In this document: piece after piece, positions 35,401 through 64,000 of the stretch
How the letters are laid out: the number at the start of each line of letters is the position of its first letter
How positions within the stretch are numbered: the stretch's first letter is position 1
Assembly (NCBI GenBank): GCA_036768485.1
Contig: JAVLUZ010000150.1
Location: forward strand, 992,207-1,056,206
Reading direction: 5' to 3'
DNA from: Mermis nigrescens
Lineage: Eukaryota; Nematoda; Enoplea; Mermithida; Mermithidae
Length of the DNA stretch: 64,000 nucleotides
Notes under the pieces: model-generated
What the model was told of the DNA's origin: nothing
The model's input: only the letters and a program-made list of their open reading frames with translations
Databases searched by the model: none
Made by a program: the position numbers and the translations under genes

Positions 35401-37415
35401 CCCCCAAACCCGCCACGCTCAAGTGTGGAATGAACCCCCCAGAAACCAAACCCCACCCCGAATTCAATTTTTTGAAATTTTTTTTGTTTTTTTCCGCAAT
35501 TAGTTGATGCCAATGGATAGTGCTCGATGAGAAACGTTGGAAAATGTTGTTTTCTCGACATATTTTCAAGACCATTTTTTGACCTTCGAAAAATCTTGCT
35601 ACCTTCCCCCATAATTTTGGTGCTGCCCACCTATGGTTGCAACTCACTAAGAAGGTGCACATTTAAATCGTGCTGACTTAAATTCTTCCTTGTATGCACA
35701 TATGTACATGTACAAAGCCTTCTTGTTATACTTTCATGTTACCTTAATATCTGAATGATTTTAAAAATTTTATATTTTCTTAAAATTTTTATTCTCCAGA
35801 TGACAGTCATTGCCATTTATCATCTACTTGTATGGGTTTGGCAGCCGCTGCAGGTGGCTTGGGTTATCCCGAATTAGATGCTTGGCTTAAAAAGCCGACC
35901 CCGTTGTTGTTCACTTTTCATCTGCTGAGCGTTTTGGCGCCCGACCAATACGAACGCGAATCGTGGACTTTGAATGCCAATGAAAAGAGCGATAGCGCCG
36001 AAGTGCTGAGATTGGAGGGCAATCGACTGTACGCCAGTGGCAAATTTGCCGAGGCGTGCATTAAATATGGCGAAGCATTGGATCGGCTCGACTCTTTGCT
36101 TTTCGGTCAGTAGTGACAACACATTGGCAGCGACTAAATTGGGGGGGTGGTCCGCCGATGTGGCAAAATCAGCAAAAATGGCACCGAAAATTCAGTTCTG
36201 TCCGAGGGTATATCGATTTTGGATTCTGGGCGTGGGTGGGTTTAGTGGTATGTATGCACCCCCCCGAAAATCGAAATGCCCACCCCCCAGAAAGCAAAAT
36301 ACCCCCGAGAATTCAATTTTTGGAAATTTTTTCATTTTTACCGCAATTTTTTGTTGCCAATGGATAGTGCTTGATGAGAAACGGTTGAAAAATGGTGTTT
36401 TTTGCCATATCACCATTTTTAAGGCCATGTTTTGGCCTTTGAAAAATCTGCCACAACCCACCCCCAGAAATTTGGTGCTGCTCACGTATGGTCTTCGTGT
36501 TTGATTTTTCTATTTTTTAGTCCTATATGTGGTGATGTGAGGTGACCACAGGCGGACAGCATGGCCGATCTGGGGCTAAGGATTAAGCCTTTTTGGACTA
36601 AAATGACTTCAAAAAGTAGTTTACTCGTAAATGCTAAAATAACGTTAAAATTATACTAATTTGCAGTTTCTGGTAAATTTTAAGCACCCATAATGAAAGT
36701 TCTTTCTTTTCATCGGTTTTTAGCCTTCTTTTTGCCTTATTTATCTCAAAAAAATCCGCATTTTTTCATTCTGGGTTTAAACGCCCATACTCCCCACATG
36801 CATGTCTGGTTGATTAATATGTACGTGAGAAAGTAACAATCTTTTGGTTGTTTCATCTCCCCTTCTCCTTTTTTTTGTTTGTAACACCTGTTGTATTTTC
36901 GTAATTGACTCTTAATTTCCATTTGATTTTTAATTTTTAACTTCAATTTTCAAATTGATTTCAAATTGATTTAATTTTTATTCTAAATTTGGGTAACTAA
37001 TTTTAAATTTGTAATTAATTAATTAATAATTTTGTAATTTATTTAATTTGAAATTTATATTTCGCTGAGAAACCTGGTGAGCCGGAGCACGTGGCGATCG
37101 ATGAGCGAAAAGTGCCGCTCTATTCGAACATCGCCGAATGCAAGTTGAAGCTGGGCGATTTTTACGCGGCCATCGAAGCGAGCGACGAGGCGCTGAAGCG
37201 ACGATCGAGCGACGTCAAGGCGTTGTTTCGACGCGCCAAAGCGCACGCCGGCGCTTGGAATTTCCGACGAGGCGCGACGCGATTTCGCCGACGTCGCGCG
37301 AAGCGACGCGTCGCTTCGCCGCGTCGTCGACGACGAGCTTCGTCGCCTGGACGACGCTCAGCAGCAGCGCGAAGCGTCCGACGCGCGACGCTACAAAAAT
37401 TTGTTCGCAAAATGA
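32098..37415 (+). CDS. AIP: AIP: AH-receptor-interacting protein-like FKBP/TPR co-chaperone (three exons, broken frame)
   Basis: AIP-type proteins are cytosolic Hsp90 co-chaperones. They have an FKBP-like prolyl-isomerase domain, usually inactive, and three TPR repeats plus a final helix. Exon 1 (32098-32467) encodes the FKBP-like part, with KAFFHYRVE, YGKQMELIFGKKFRLPVWE and the DYPFVSKQLRDI region matching AIP. Exon 2 (35800-36105) has GYPELDAWLKKPTPLLFTF and the first TPR (LEGNRLYASGKFAEACIKYG). Exon 3 (37070-37415) has NIAECKLKLGDFYAAIEAS, KALFRRAKAHAGAWN and the C-terminal helix ending RYKNLFAK. Total is about 340 residues, the usual AIP length. Two defects are visible: the exon 2/3 phases do not agree, and one extra base at 37261-37265 breaks exon 3. 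The introns contain family A and B MITEs. Assembly error or pseudogene decay are both possible; homology itself is secure. Confidence 0.88.
32578..32828 (-). mobile_element. hAT-type MITE, family A, in AIP intron 1
   Basis: It runs CATACCTGCGGGTTTGGGGG to GCCGCCCACCTATG, with a perfect 8-bp duplication GTTTTAAG at 32570-32577 and 32829-32836. It sits 110 bases inside intron 1. Confidence 0.93.
33362..33557 (+). mobile_element. Family C-like MITE in AIP intron 1
   Basis: Begins CATATATGCAACAGGAGGGG, continues with GGATCCTCCAACC and a GGCAAAAATTCGCGC block like other family C copies, and ends near GACCGTTGATGTGCG. No clear target duplication. Confidence 0.5.
33558..33965 (+). mobile_element. 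Two tandem or nested family A copies in AIP intron 1
   Basis: A first plus copy runs from about 33558 (GGTGGGCAGTACTAAATTCT) to about 33780, where the second begins (CATAGGTGGGTGCCACC). The second is truncated after GCACTATCCATTGGCATC and ends in CACGCCCACGTGTGG. Confidence 0.7.
34639..35094 (+). mobile_element. hAT-type MITE, family B (CAGTG ends), best-preserved copy
   Basis: Starts CAGTGTTTTTTTTGTACAT and ends TACAAAAAAAACACTG, inverted ends, with a perfect TCGGAATG duplication at 34631-34638 and 35095-35102. The 456-bp interior has two perfect GGCGCGAAGCGCC hairpins (34852-34864 and 34952-34964) and subterminal TTTGTACATGTACAAAGATG and CACATGCACAAAGACGG blocks. Non-coding; lies in AIP intron 1. 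Confidence 0.93.
35145..35635 (-). mobile_element. Family A MITE interrupted by another family A MITE (AIP intron 1)
   Basis: The outer reverse copy is bounded by a perfect GTTGCAAC duplication at 35137-35144 and 35636-35643. An inner plus-strand copy occupies about 35171-35427, flanked by GTATGCAC and GAATGAAC (6/8). The two thus form a head-to-head inverted composite that could fold into a hairpin. Confidence 0.88.
35800..36105 (+). CDS. AIP: AIP exon 2 (linker and first TPR)
   Basis: The 3' splice site is TTTTTATTCTCCAG|ATGACAG. The frame gives DSHCHLSSTCMGL, then GYPELDAWLKK and a TPR. The 5' splice site that fits homology is TTTTCG|GTCAGT (36105/36106), leaving one base. Reading through reaches TAG at 36112. 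An ATG at 35832 is internal to the exon. Confidence 0.85.
36215..36490 (-). mobile_element. hAT-type MITE, family A, in AIP intron 2
   Basis: Reverse copy from CTGGGCGTGGGTGGGTTTAG to GGTGCTGCTCACGTATG, with the CGAGAATTCAATTTTTGG and TTTTTAAGGCCATGTTTTGG blocks. The left end is degraded and no target duplication is clear. Confidence 0.7.
37070..37415 (+). CDS. AIP: AIP exon 3 (TPR2-3 and C-terminal helix, one-base frameshift)
   Basis: The 3' splice site reads TATATTTCGCTGAG|AAACCTGG. The frame KPGEPEHVAIDERKVPLYSN continues through two TPRs to AHAGAWN at 37261. There four bases (TTCC, 37262-37265) stand where a codon is expected. In the +1 frame the protein continues DEARRDFADVARSDASLRR and ends RYKNLFAK at TGA 37413-37415, the same length and pattern as the AIP C-terminus. 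The exon is GC-rich with CGA/GAC codons, unlike its surroundings. Confidence 0.85.
37298..37319. repeat. 22-bp perfect palindrome inside AIP exon 3
   Basis: GCGAAGCGAC followed by its reverse-complement half, centred on ACGCGT. It contains GCGAAGC on both strands. It may simply reflect the Arg/Asp codon bias of this segment. Confidence 0.8.
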
Positions 37416-37449
37416 TGATATGACACATACAATGTTTTTATGATACTCC

Positions 37450-37529
37450 GGTCGTCACCTGTTGCTTGTTGATGCACAAAGTCGAGGTCTTTGAGACGGG
37501 AGAGTGAAATTCCGGAATAGCGACCAATA

Positions 37530-37579
<50 letters not shown>

Positions 37580-37633
37580 TAAAAATAATAATAATAATAA
37601 TAATACTTATAATAATAAGAATAATAATAATAA
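37450..37633 (+). repeat. Retroposon-like 3' end with (TAA)n tail
   Basis: GAGAGTGAAATTCCGGAAT and GACCAATAAATAATAAT lead into about 105 bases of TAA repeats with a few TAAA variants (37527-37633). Related text without the run occurs at 28187. A simple-sequence tail after a conserved block is the shape of a LINE 3' end. AATAAA at 37526-37531 could also serve AIP, 111 bases after its stop. Confidence 0.5.
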
Positions 37634-37689
37634 AGATAATCACTATAATCAGGCATGTATCTCTGGGAGGAATGGAGGGAGGTTCGGAC

Positions 37690-37943
37690 CACACCTGGGC
37701 GTGGGGGTTTGCATTCCCCCCCCTAGAAACCAAAATACCCGCCCCCCAGAAATCAAAATACCCCCGAATTCAAATTTTGAAAATTTTTTCCGTTTTCTTC
37801 TCGCAATTTTTTGATGCCAATGGATAGTGCTTGATGAGAAACTTCGAAAAATGGTGTTTTTTACGCCATACCACCATTTTTAAGGCCATTTTTGACCATT
37901 GAAAAACCTTGCACCCCCAGCATTTTCTTGCTGCCCACGTATG
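37690..37943 (-). mobile_element. hAT-type MITE, family A
   Basis: Runs CACACCTGGGCGTGGGGG to GCTGCCCACGTATG. The flanking octamers GTTCGGAC (37682-37689) and GTTCGGTC (37944-37951) match at 7 of 8. Confidence 0.88.
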
Positions 37944-38452
37944 GTTCGGTCGGACCCCCCAAAAAATTCAGAAAAATCTGATAAATAGGAGTTTTTAAAC
38001 GTTATTTTGTGTTATTTTTGGCCTTTTTTGGGCTTAGTCCCCCAAAACTGGTGTTGGTCCCCCAAAATAGGACGGCCAGCTATGTGCCTGATTATACTAG
38101 CCGGAAAACCCTGCGCATATTAATTACGGTAGACCATTAGAATTGTGTTTTTGGAATTGTGTTTTTGACACTTTCCCCGCGATTTTGTTCTATCAAGACC
38201 CCCCCCCCCAGAAGAATTTGGGCTTGGAAGGAAACTTTTAAAAGTCTCTTTTCAGGCTCAAAAACGATGGGATGCTTCAAAAAATATAATTCTTTGGCAT
38301 TTATATGAACTTTTTCATTTTTAGATCAACGAATTGACACTTTTGAGCCAAATGATCGCTAAAAACGCATAAAACAGCACCTTTTCTACGATTTTGCCGG
38401 AAAATCGGACATTGGGGGGTTATGTACGTGTGAAGCAATTTTTGGAGGGATG

Positions 38453-38991
38453 CATAGGTGGGCGGCACCAAAGTTCTGGGGGTGCAAGATTTTTTCAAAG
38501 GTCAAAAAATGGCCTTAAAAGTGGTGGTATGCACACCTGGGCGTGGGGGGTTTGGGGGGTATGCACCCCCCCAGAAACCAAAAATACCCCCCCCAGAAAT
38601 CAAAATACCCCCCCCCCCAGAATTCAATTTTTGAAAAATTTTTTCGTCTTTTTCGTAAGTTTTTGATGCCAATGGATAGTGCTTGATGAGAAACGTCGAA
38701 AAATGGTGTTTTTATCGCCATACCACCATTTTTAGGGCCATTTTTGACCTTCAAAAAAATCTTGCACCCCCCCCCCCCCAGAATTTTCTTGCTGCCCACG
38801 TATGGTGGTATGGCGAAAAAAACACCATTTTTCAATGTTTCTCATCGAGCACTATCCATTGACATCAAAAAATTGCGGAAAAACGAAAAAAAATTTCAAA
38901 AATTAAAATCTGGGGGAGGGGGCTATTTTGGTTTCTCGGGGGTGCCTACCCCCCGAACCCCCCCCCCCTCAACCCCCCACGCCCAGGTATG
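38453..38991 (+). mobile_element. Family A MITE split by a second family A MITE
   Basis: The outer plus copy starts CATAGGTGGGCGGCACC and ends CACGCCCAGGTATG. GAGGGATG lies on both sides, offset by one base on the right. It is interrupted after GGTGGTATG by the inner reverse copy 38532-38804. Confidence 0.8.
38532..38804 (-). mobile_element. Inner family A MITE inserted at GTGGTATG
   Basis: CACACCTGGGCGTGGGGGG to GCTGCCCACGTATG, with a perfect GTGGTATG duplication at 38524-38531 and 38805-38812. The duplicated octamer belongs to the outer MITE. Confidence 0.93.
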
Positions 38992-39394
38992 GGAGGGATG
39001 GATAAAACGAAAAATAATCCGGAATTTTGTTGTGCTTTTTCCAGAAAAATTGTGCAGAAAACTATCAGTCAGCTTGATTTTGTTATGTAGAATCTGGCTG
39101 AACCCTCCATCCGAGTCTGAAAGTCGGAAATAAGAATAGAAATAAATAAAAAAATAAATATAAAATAAAAGAAAAAACAAAATAAAGTAAAATGTAATCG
39201 GTATACCCCCGGAATTGGATTATTAATCCGTTTTGGGCGATTTTATTGGTTGCTGTTCATATATGTAAGGGTTGTCCAATTTTTGATCTTAAGAAATGCC
39301 TAAAAAGGCATGAGAAGCTACCTTCCTTTGATCAAAATTGATGGTGGCTAGGCGTAAAAAATGGTGTAGAATTGAGGGGGCTTAGGTTTTGAAG

Positions 39395-40150
39395 GTCTGA
39401 ACCATACATGGGCAGCAAGTAAATTCTTGGGAGAAGTCAGGATGGGTAAAATCGCCAAAAATGTTACTAAAAATAGAATTTTGGGGACCTACAGTAATCT
39501 GGAGGTACAAACCCCTACGCTCATGTGTGATTCGAACCTCTATGCCTGTGGGCAGCACCAAAAGTCTGGAAAGGAGGGTGCAAGATCAAAAGTCAAAAAT
39601 GGTCTTAAAAATGGTAGTATGCATACGTGGGCAGTAAGAAAATTCTGGGGAGTGCAAGATTTTTCAAAGGTCAAAAAATGGCCTTAAAAATGGTGGTATG
39701 GCGAAAAAACACCATATTTAAACGTTTCTCATCGATCGAGCACTATCCATTGGCATCAAAAAATTGCGAAAAAAACAAAAAAATTGATTTCTGGGAAATT
39801 TTGGTTTCTGGGGGGTTCATACCCCCCCCGTCCCACGTCCAGGCGTGGTGGACTGGTATGGCGTTTCTCATCGAGCACTATCCATTGGCATCAGAAAATT
39901 ACGAAAAAAATTCAAAAATTGAATTCTGGGGTATTCGGCTTTCTGGGGGTGCTTGCTTATCCCCCCTAACGCCCACGTGTGGCGGTATTGCGAAGACCAT
40001 TTTTCAACGTGTCTCATCGAGCACTACTATTGGCATCGAATCATTGCGAAAAGCAAAGAAATTTCAAAAATTGAATTCCGGAAAATATTTTGGTTTCCGA
40101 GGGGGTATTCGACATTCAGGGGTGTGCATACCCTCAACCCCCATGCCTTC
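39395..40150. mobile_element. Cluster of fragmented family A MITEs
   Basis: Includes a variant fragment with CGCCAAAAATGTTACTAAAAA (about 39450), an outer plus copy interrupted near GTAGTATG by an inner plus copy from CATACGTGGGCAGTAAG (39624) to about 39850, and two further 3' portions. A 233-codon frame crosses it; its content is MITE sequence, not a gene. Confidence 0.7.
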
Positions 40151-41055
40151 GTTTGCATGCGTCCCTCACACGTTAAGTTCACGTGTATCACAATGTGATT
40201 GTTTTTCAATAGGGTTGTTCTTCAAATGCTTTTCTCGCGAATCAATATATGTAGCTGATATTTTTTTGATAATAGTAAATTCAGAGTTTGGTCATCATAA
40301 GCCGATATTTTTACAGATCGATAAATAAGATTAGAGCACATAGTGGATTCTGGGGGTTAAAAAGTTTGAATAAGCGTCGAAAAATTGGTGACGGAGTCAG
40401 AAATAACAGTTTTCGATTTTTCTCATCGAGCCATAGCGAAAGCCGAATTCTTAAAATTTAATTCTGAGCTCAATTTCATACCCTAGACAGGCTACCGCAT
40501 GTATGCATAGTGCATAACATGGCCGAACTGAGGTGCCATCTAAAGAGCTTTTATTCATGCCAAAAACGGCCTCAAAAATGGCATAAATCTTAAGATTACG
40601 TAAAAACTATGTATGTATGCTACAATTCTTGTTCATTTACAGAGCTATTGCTGAAAAATTTTCGTTTGTATTAATTTTTAGCCTTCGCTTTGTTTTATTT
40701 TCACCATTTTTTCATTATGGTGGTGGCATACCTTCGCCCTTAACGTCCATGCTCGTGGGCGTAGGGTCTGCTGCCCCCTCCCCTGCCGAGAATCCGTCGG
40801 ACCCTAAAGAATTTATGGCACCTTGGCCTCATCGGATTGGAACCTCCTAGAATTTGGCTGCTGTCAAGGCTTTAAATTTCGTTGCTTTAGAAACAAACAT
40901 CCTGCACTCAACTATTCCAAATTAAGCGCCAGACTGCCCAACTTGTTACCAATCATACGTTGACCTGAGGATTTACTGTAGACCACCATTATTCCATTCT
41001 ATAGTCCCTCCAAATAGTGCTCAATGAAAAACGTTGACAAATTATGTTTTTCCGC
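40151..41055. other. Stretch without recognised gene
   Basis: No exon motif seen. A short scrap like other MITE ends (CATGTATGCATAGTGCATAAC, TCGTGGGCGTAGGG) is present near 40500 and 40755. Confidence 0.35.
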
Positions 41056-41063
41056 CATACCAC

Positions 41064-41327
41064 CATACGTGGGCAGCAAGAAAATTCTGGGGGTGCAAGA
41101 TTTTTCAAAGGTCAAAAAATGGTCTTAAAAATGGTGGAATGGCATAAAAACACCATTTTCGACGTTTCTCATCAAGCACTGTCCATTGGCATCAAAAATT
41201 GCGAAAAAAACGAAAAAAATTTCAAAAATTGAATTCTGGGGGGGGTATTTTGATTTCTGGGGGAGTATTTTGGTTTCTCGGGGAGGGGGAGGTGCATACC
41301 TCCCCAAACCCCCCACGCCCAGGTGTG
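41064..41327 (+). mobile_element. Family A MITE inserted at CATACCAC (= GTGGTATG on the other strand)
   Basis: CATACGTGGGCAGCAAG to CACGCCCAGGTGTG. Flanks CATACCAC (41056-41063) and CATAACAC (41328-41335) match 7/8. The surrounding CCGCCATACCAC and CACCATTTTTAAG are the two halves of an older reverse family A copy. Confidence 0.88.
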
Positions 41328-41463
41328 CATAACACCACCATTTTTAAGCTTATTCATTGACCTATAAAAAATCTTGCATTCCCAGAATTTTGGTGCTGCC
41401 CACGTATGGGCACTGGACAGCACCGAAATTCTGGGAGTGCAAGATTTTTTAATCGGTGGTATG

Positions 41464-41721
41464 CACACCTGGGCGTGGGGGTTTGGGGGGTATGCACCCC
41501 CAGAAACCAAATACCCCCCCCCCAGAAATCAAAATACCCTCATCCAGAATTCAATTTTTGAAAATTTTTTCGTTTTTTTTCGCAATTTTTTGATGCCAAT
41601 GGATAGTGATGAGAAACGTCGAAAAATGGTGTTTTTATCGCCATACCACCATTTTTAAGACCATTTTTTGACCTAAAAATCTTGCACCCCCCCCCCAGAA
41701 TTTTCTTGCTGCCCACGTATG
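41464..41721 (-). mobile_element. Inner family A MITE inserted at GTGGTATG
   Basis: CACACCTGGGCGTGGGGG to GCTGCCCACGTATG with perfect GTGGTATG duplications at 41456-41463 and 41722-41729. The outer plus copy spans about 41400 to 41865 and is diverged from the outer copy at 38.45 kb, so the two nestings look independent. Confidence 0.92.
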
Positions 41722-41865
41722 GTGGTATGGCGAAAAACGCCATTTTTCAACGTTTCTCATCGAGCACTATCTATTGGCATCAAAAAATCGCTAAAGAAAC
41801 GAAAGATTCAAAAATTGAATTCTGAGGGGGGTCAATGCCCCAAACCCCTAACGTCCATGTGTGAC

Positions 41866-42355
41866 CATACGTGGGCAGCAAGAAAATTCTTGGGGGGGGG
41901 GGGGTGCAAGATTTTTTTGAAGGTCAAAAAATGGTCTTAAAAATAGTGGTCTGGCGATAAAAACACCATTTTTCGTTGTTTCTCATCAAGCACTATCCAT
42001 TGACATCAAAAAATTTCGAAAAAAAAGAAAAAAAATTCAAAAATTGAATTCTGGGGTATTTTGATTTCTGGCGGGGGTATCTTGGTTTCTGGGGGTTGCA
42101 TATTCCCCACGCCCAGGTGTGTGTGTGACCATAGGTAGGCGGCACCAAAGTTCTGGGGGTGCAAGATTTTTTCAAAGGTAAAAAAATGGCCTTAAAAATG
42201 GTGGTATGGCGAAAAACACCATTTTTTAACGTTTCTGATCGAGCACTATCCATTGGCATCAAAAAATTGCGGAAGAAACGAAAAAAATTTCCCAAAATTG
42301 AAATGGGGGATTTTGATTCCAGGGGTTGCATGCATACCCCTCACGCCCGGGTATG
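41866..42355 (+). mobile_element. Two further family A copies
   Basis: A plus copy from CATACGTGGGCAGCAAG (about 41868) to CACGCCCAGGTGTG (about 42120), directly followed by another from CATAGGTAGGCGGCACC (42131) to about 42350. Both keep GAAAAACACCATTTTT and GCACTATCCATTGRCATC. Confidence 0.75.
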
Positions 42356-42442
42356 TGTGTGACTGACATACCTATGCTCATGTGTGGTCTAGACCTCCGA
42401 CACCCCCATACCACGTCTACGCTTATTTGCCACTGCGATGTA

Positions 42443-43176
42443 CCGGGTTGTTAGCAACCTTTTGCTAGGGAATTAGCGCTATAACTATAGGGCTTGGGAT
42501 CAAACCGAATATACCATTAGATAATTTGAAACGGAATTTATTGATGCCAGATTAATAATCAGTGTGTCTATCGCTTGTGCAAGAAACAGCTTTTAGAATG
42601 ATCTGTGTATGAACACAAACCAATAAACAGACTACGTCGATTTTCAAGACTATTTTCCGCGTTTCTGTGCGAAATTTCATGATTCGACCAGTTAGATTTT
42701 TAGCAAGTATTTGCGCCTCGACTTCATCTTTATGAATGGCCCAATGGTTTCGGCGGCATTTAAGTTGAGTGAATTTTCGGGCTAAATATCGTTACCCCAG
42801 AATTCGACGTTTGATTGTTTCAAGAAATGTTGGGTTGCATTAATTCGCCTGCAAGGCGCCTTGTCGTGAACAAAAACAGTCTGACCAACGACCAAATATT
42901 TTCCAGGCCCCAAATAGGACCTAATTGATATTGATATAAGACCTTGTACAGAAACGTGAAAAATATTTTGAAAGTATGGAAAATCGACATTTATTAATCG
43001 TGTTCACACCCCGATCGCTTAAAAACTATTTCTCTTGCCGGTCTTAGGCACACTGATTTTTAATTCGGCATCAATAAATTCCGTTTTAAATTCTCTATCT
43101 AATGGTATTATTGGTTTGATCCCAAGTTCCATAGTTATAGCACTAACCCCCTAGCAAAAGGTTATTAACCACCCTG
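42443..43176 (-). mobile_element. Decayed Tc1/mariner element with long inverted ends
   Basis: Bounded by TA on both sides (42441-42442, 43177-43178). Inverted ends of roughly 130 bp start CCGGGTTGTTAGCAACC and, from the right, CAGGGTGGTTAATAACC. On the minus strand a transposase remnant reads VFVHDKAPCRRINATQHFL, then FWGNDI, a stop where W is expected, and PENSLNLNAAETIG. This corresponds to the catalytic-domain stretch around the DNAPCH and WPxNSPDLN motifs of Tc1/mariner transposases. At least one stop and one frameshift show it is dead. It lies about 135 bases beyond the IARS1 stop codon. Confidence 0.85.
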
Positions 43177-43310
43177 TACATTCATATGCGTACGACGTGC
43201 AACTAGATATCTGAGAAAAACACAATTTAATTATAAACCCATCACTTCACTCGATCCAACAATCCGACCAAAAAAACAGACAAATAAATCAAGCAGACAA
43301 ACGATAACAA

Positions 43311-63696
<20,386 letters not shown>

Positions 63697-64000
63697 CTAC
63701 GATAGGAATATTTCCAGTTTTGCTGAGATAAAAATTAACGCATCACGTGAATCCGCTGGTTGACAAATAACAATTTTCTTTTAATCAAAAATCGAAAGAC
63801 TCATTAAAAAAAACTTGAATTTTATGAAAGTTGAAAATCAACCGAGTAAAGAGACGAACAGCGCGGGAATTCTGGGGGGCCAGCCACGAAAAATTCTTAA
63901 AAAGTGTTTATTTTTTGGCTCAAAAACCAGGGGCACACATCAAAAACACTGTTTTTCGACATTTTTTGACGGAGCTAGTTTATCTAGAATACGAAAAAAA
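63697..64000. other. IARS1 intron, left part beyond the window edge
   Basis: No exon recognised upstream of the last splice acceptor; the next exon must lie further right. CGGGAATTCTGGGGGGCC near 63864 is a MITE-like scrap. Confidence 0.5.

Noticed and set aside
36953..37060. Possible extra AIP microexon in AT-rich intron end
   Set aside because: The sequence is simple A/T-rich repeats (AATTTTTAAT patterns) with no coding signal and no bases that would fix the phase convincingly.
39627..40328. 233-codon open frame on the plus strand
   Set aside because: It is a translation of stacked family A MITE fragments; the same peptides (FSSSTIHWHQK, KMVVWRK) recur over every copy in either orientation.

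Overview
This is a piece of an AT-rich, intron-containing, repeat-dense animal nuclear genome. The coding parts are clearly metazoan: cytosolic isoleucyl-tRNA synthetase (IARS1) and the FKBP/TPR co-chaperone AIP. The rest is dominated by non-autonomous DNA transposons, microsatellites and decayed transposon remnants. The species cannot be fixed from the sequence. The splice sites, the PHD-finger LINE ORF1 and the FLYWCH/MULE remnant fit an invertebrate, possibly an arthropod or a nematode-like lineage. I see no bacterial genes, operons or CRISPR.

Layout. 1-20.7 kb has no gene I can recognise. It holds one 8-bp-TSD MITE, a long-armed TA-flanked foldback element at 6.6-7.9 kb, a degenerate tandem array at 8.5-10.2 kb and a CA microsatellite. 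20.7-23.3 kb holds a LINE ORF1 fragment, a large inverted repeat with tRNA-like modules in both arms, a 144-bp hairpin and a small hAT-like MITE. 23.6-31.5 kb is MITE clusters, a 1.2-kb repeat with internal minisatellites, and one copy of a 1.8-kb unit repeated in inverted orientation at 49.6-51.4 kb. 31.7-37.4 kb is a plus-strand gene pair: a small basic UPF0390-like protein, then AIP in three exons. 37.5-43.2 kb is again nested MITEs, ending in a Tc1/mariner remnant. 43.3-63.7 kb is the 3' half of IARS1 on the minus strand, with eight exons spread over 20 kb and introns full of transposons. Its upstream catalytic exons lie beyond the right edge.

The genes do not form a functional system. 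IARS1 charges tRNA-Ile, AIP is a cytosolic co-chaperone, and the third is a small nuclear or nucleolar-type protein. Three places in AIP and IARS1 break the reading frame: an extra base in AIP exon 3, a phase mismatch at AIP exon 2/3, and an extra dinucleotide in one IARS1 exon. Both proteins are otherwise well conserved, so uncorrected assembly indels are the simplest explanation, but allelic decay is not excluded.

The transposon landscape is the interesting part. The dominant family is a 240-275-bp hAT-type MITE with ends like CATAGGTGGGC and 8-bp target duplications. It has repeatedly inserted into the same octamer, GTGGTATG, inside older copies of itself. A second hAT-type family (ends CAGTG) carries GGCGCGAAGCGCC, which contains the known ultra-stable DNA mini-hairpin GCGAAGC. 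That hairpin also recurs in several unrelated repeats in the window. All boundaries, exon joins and target duplications were read by eye.
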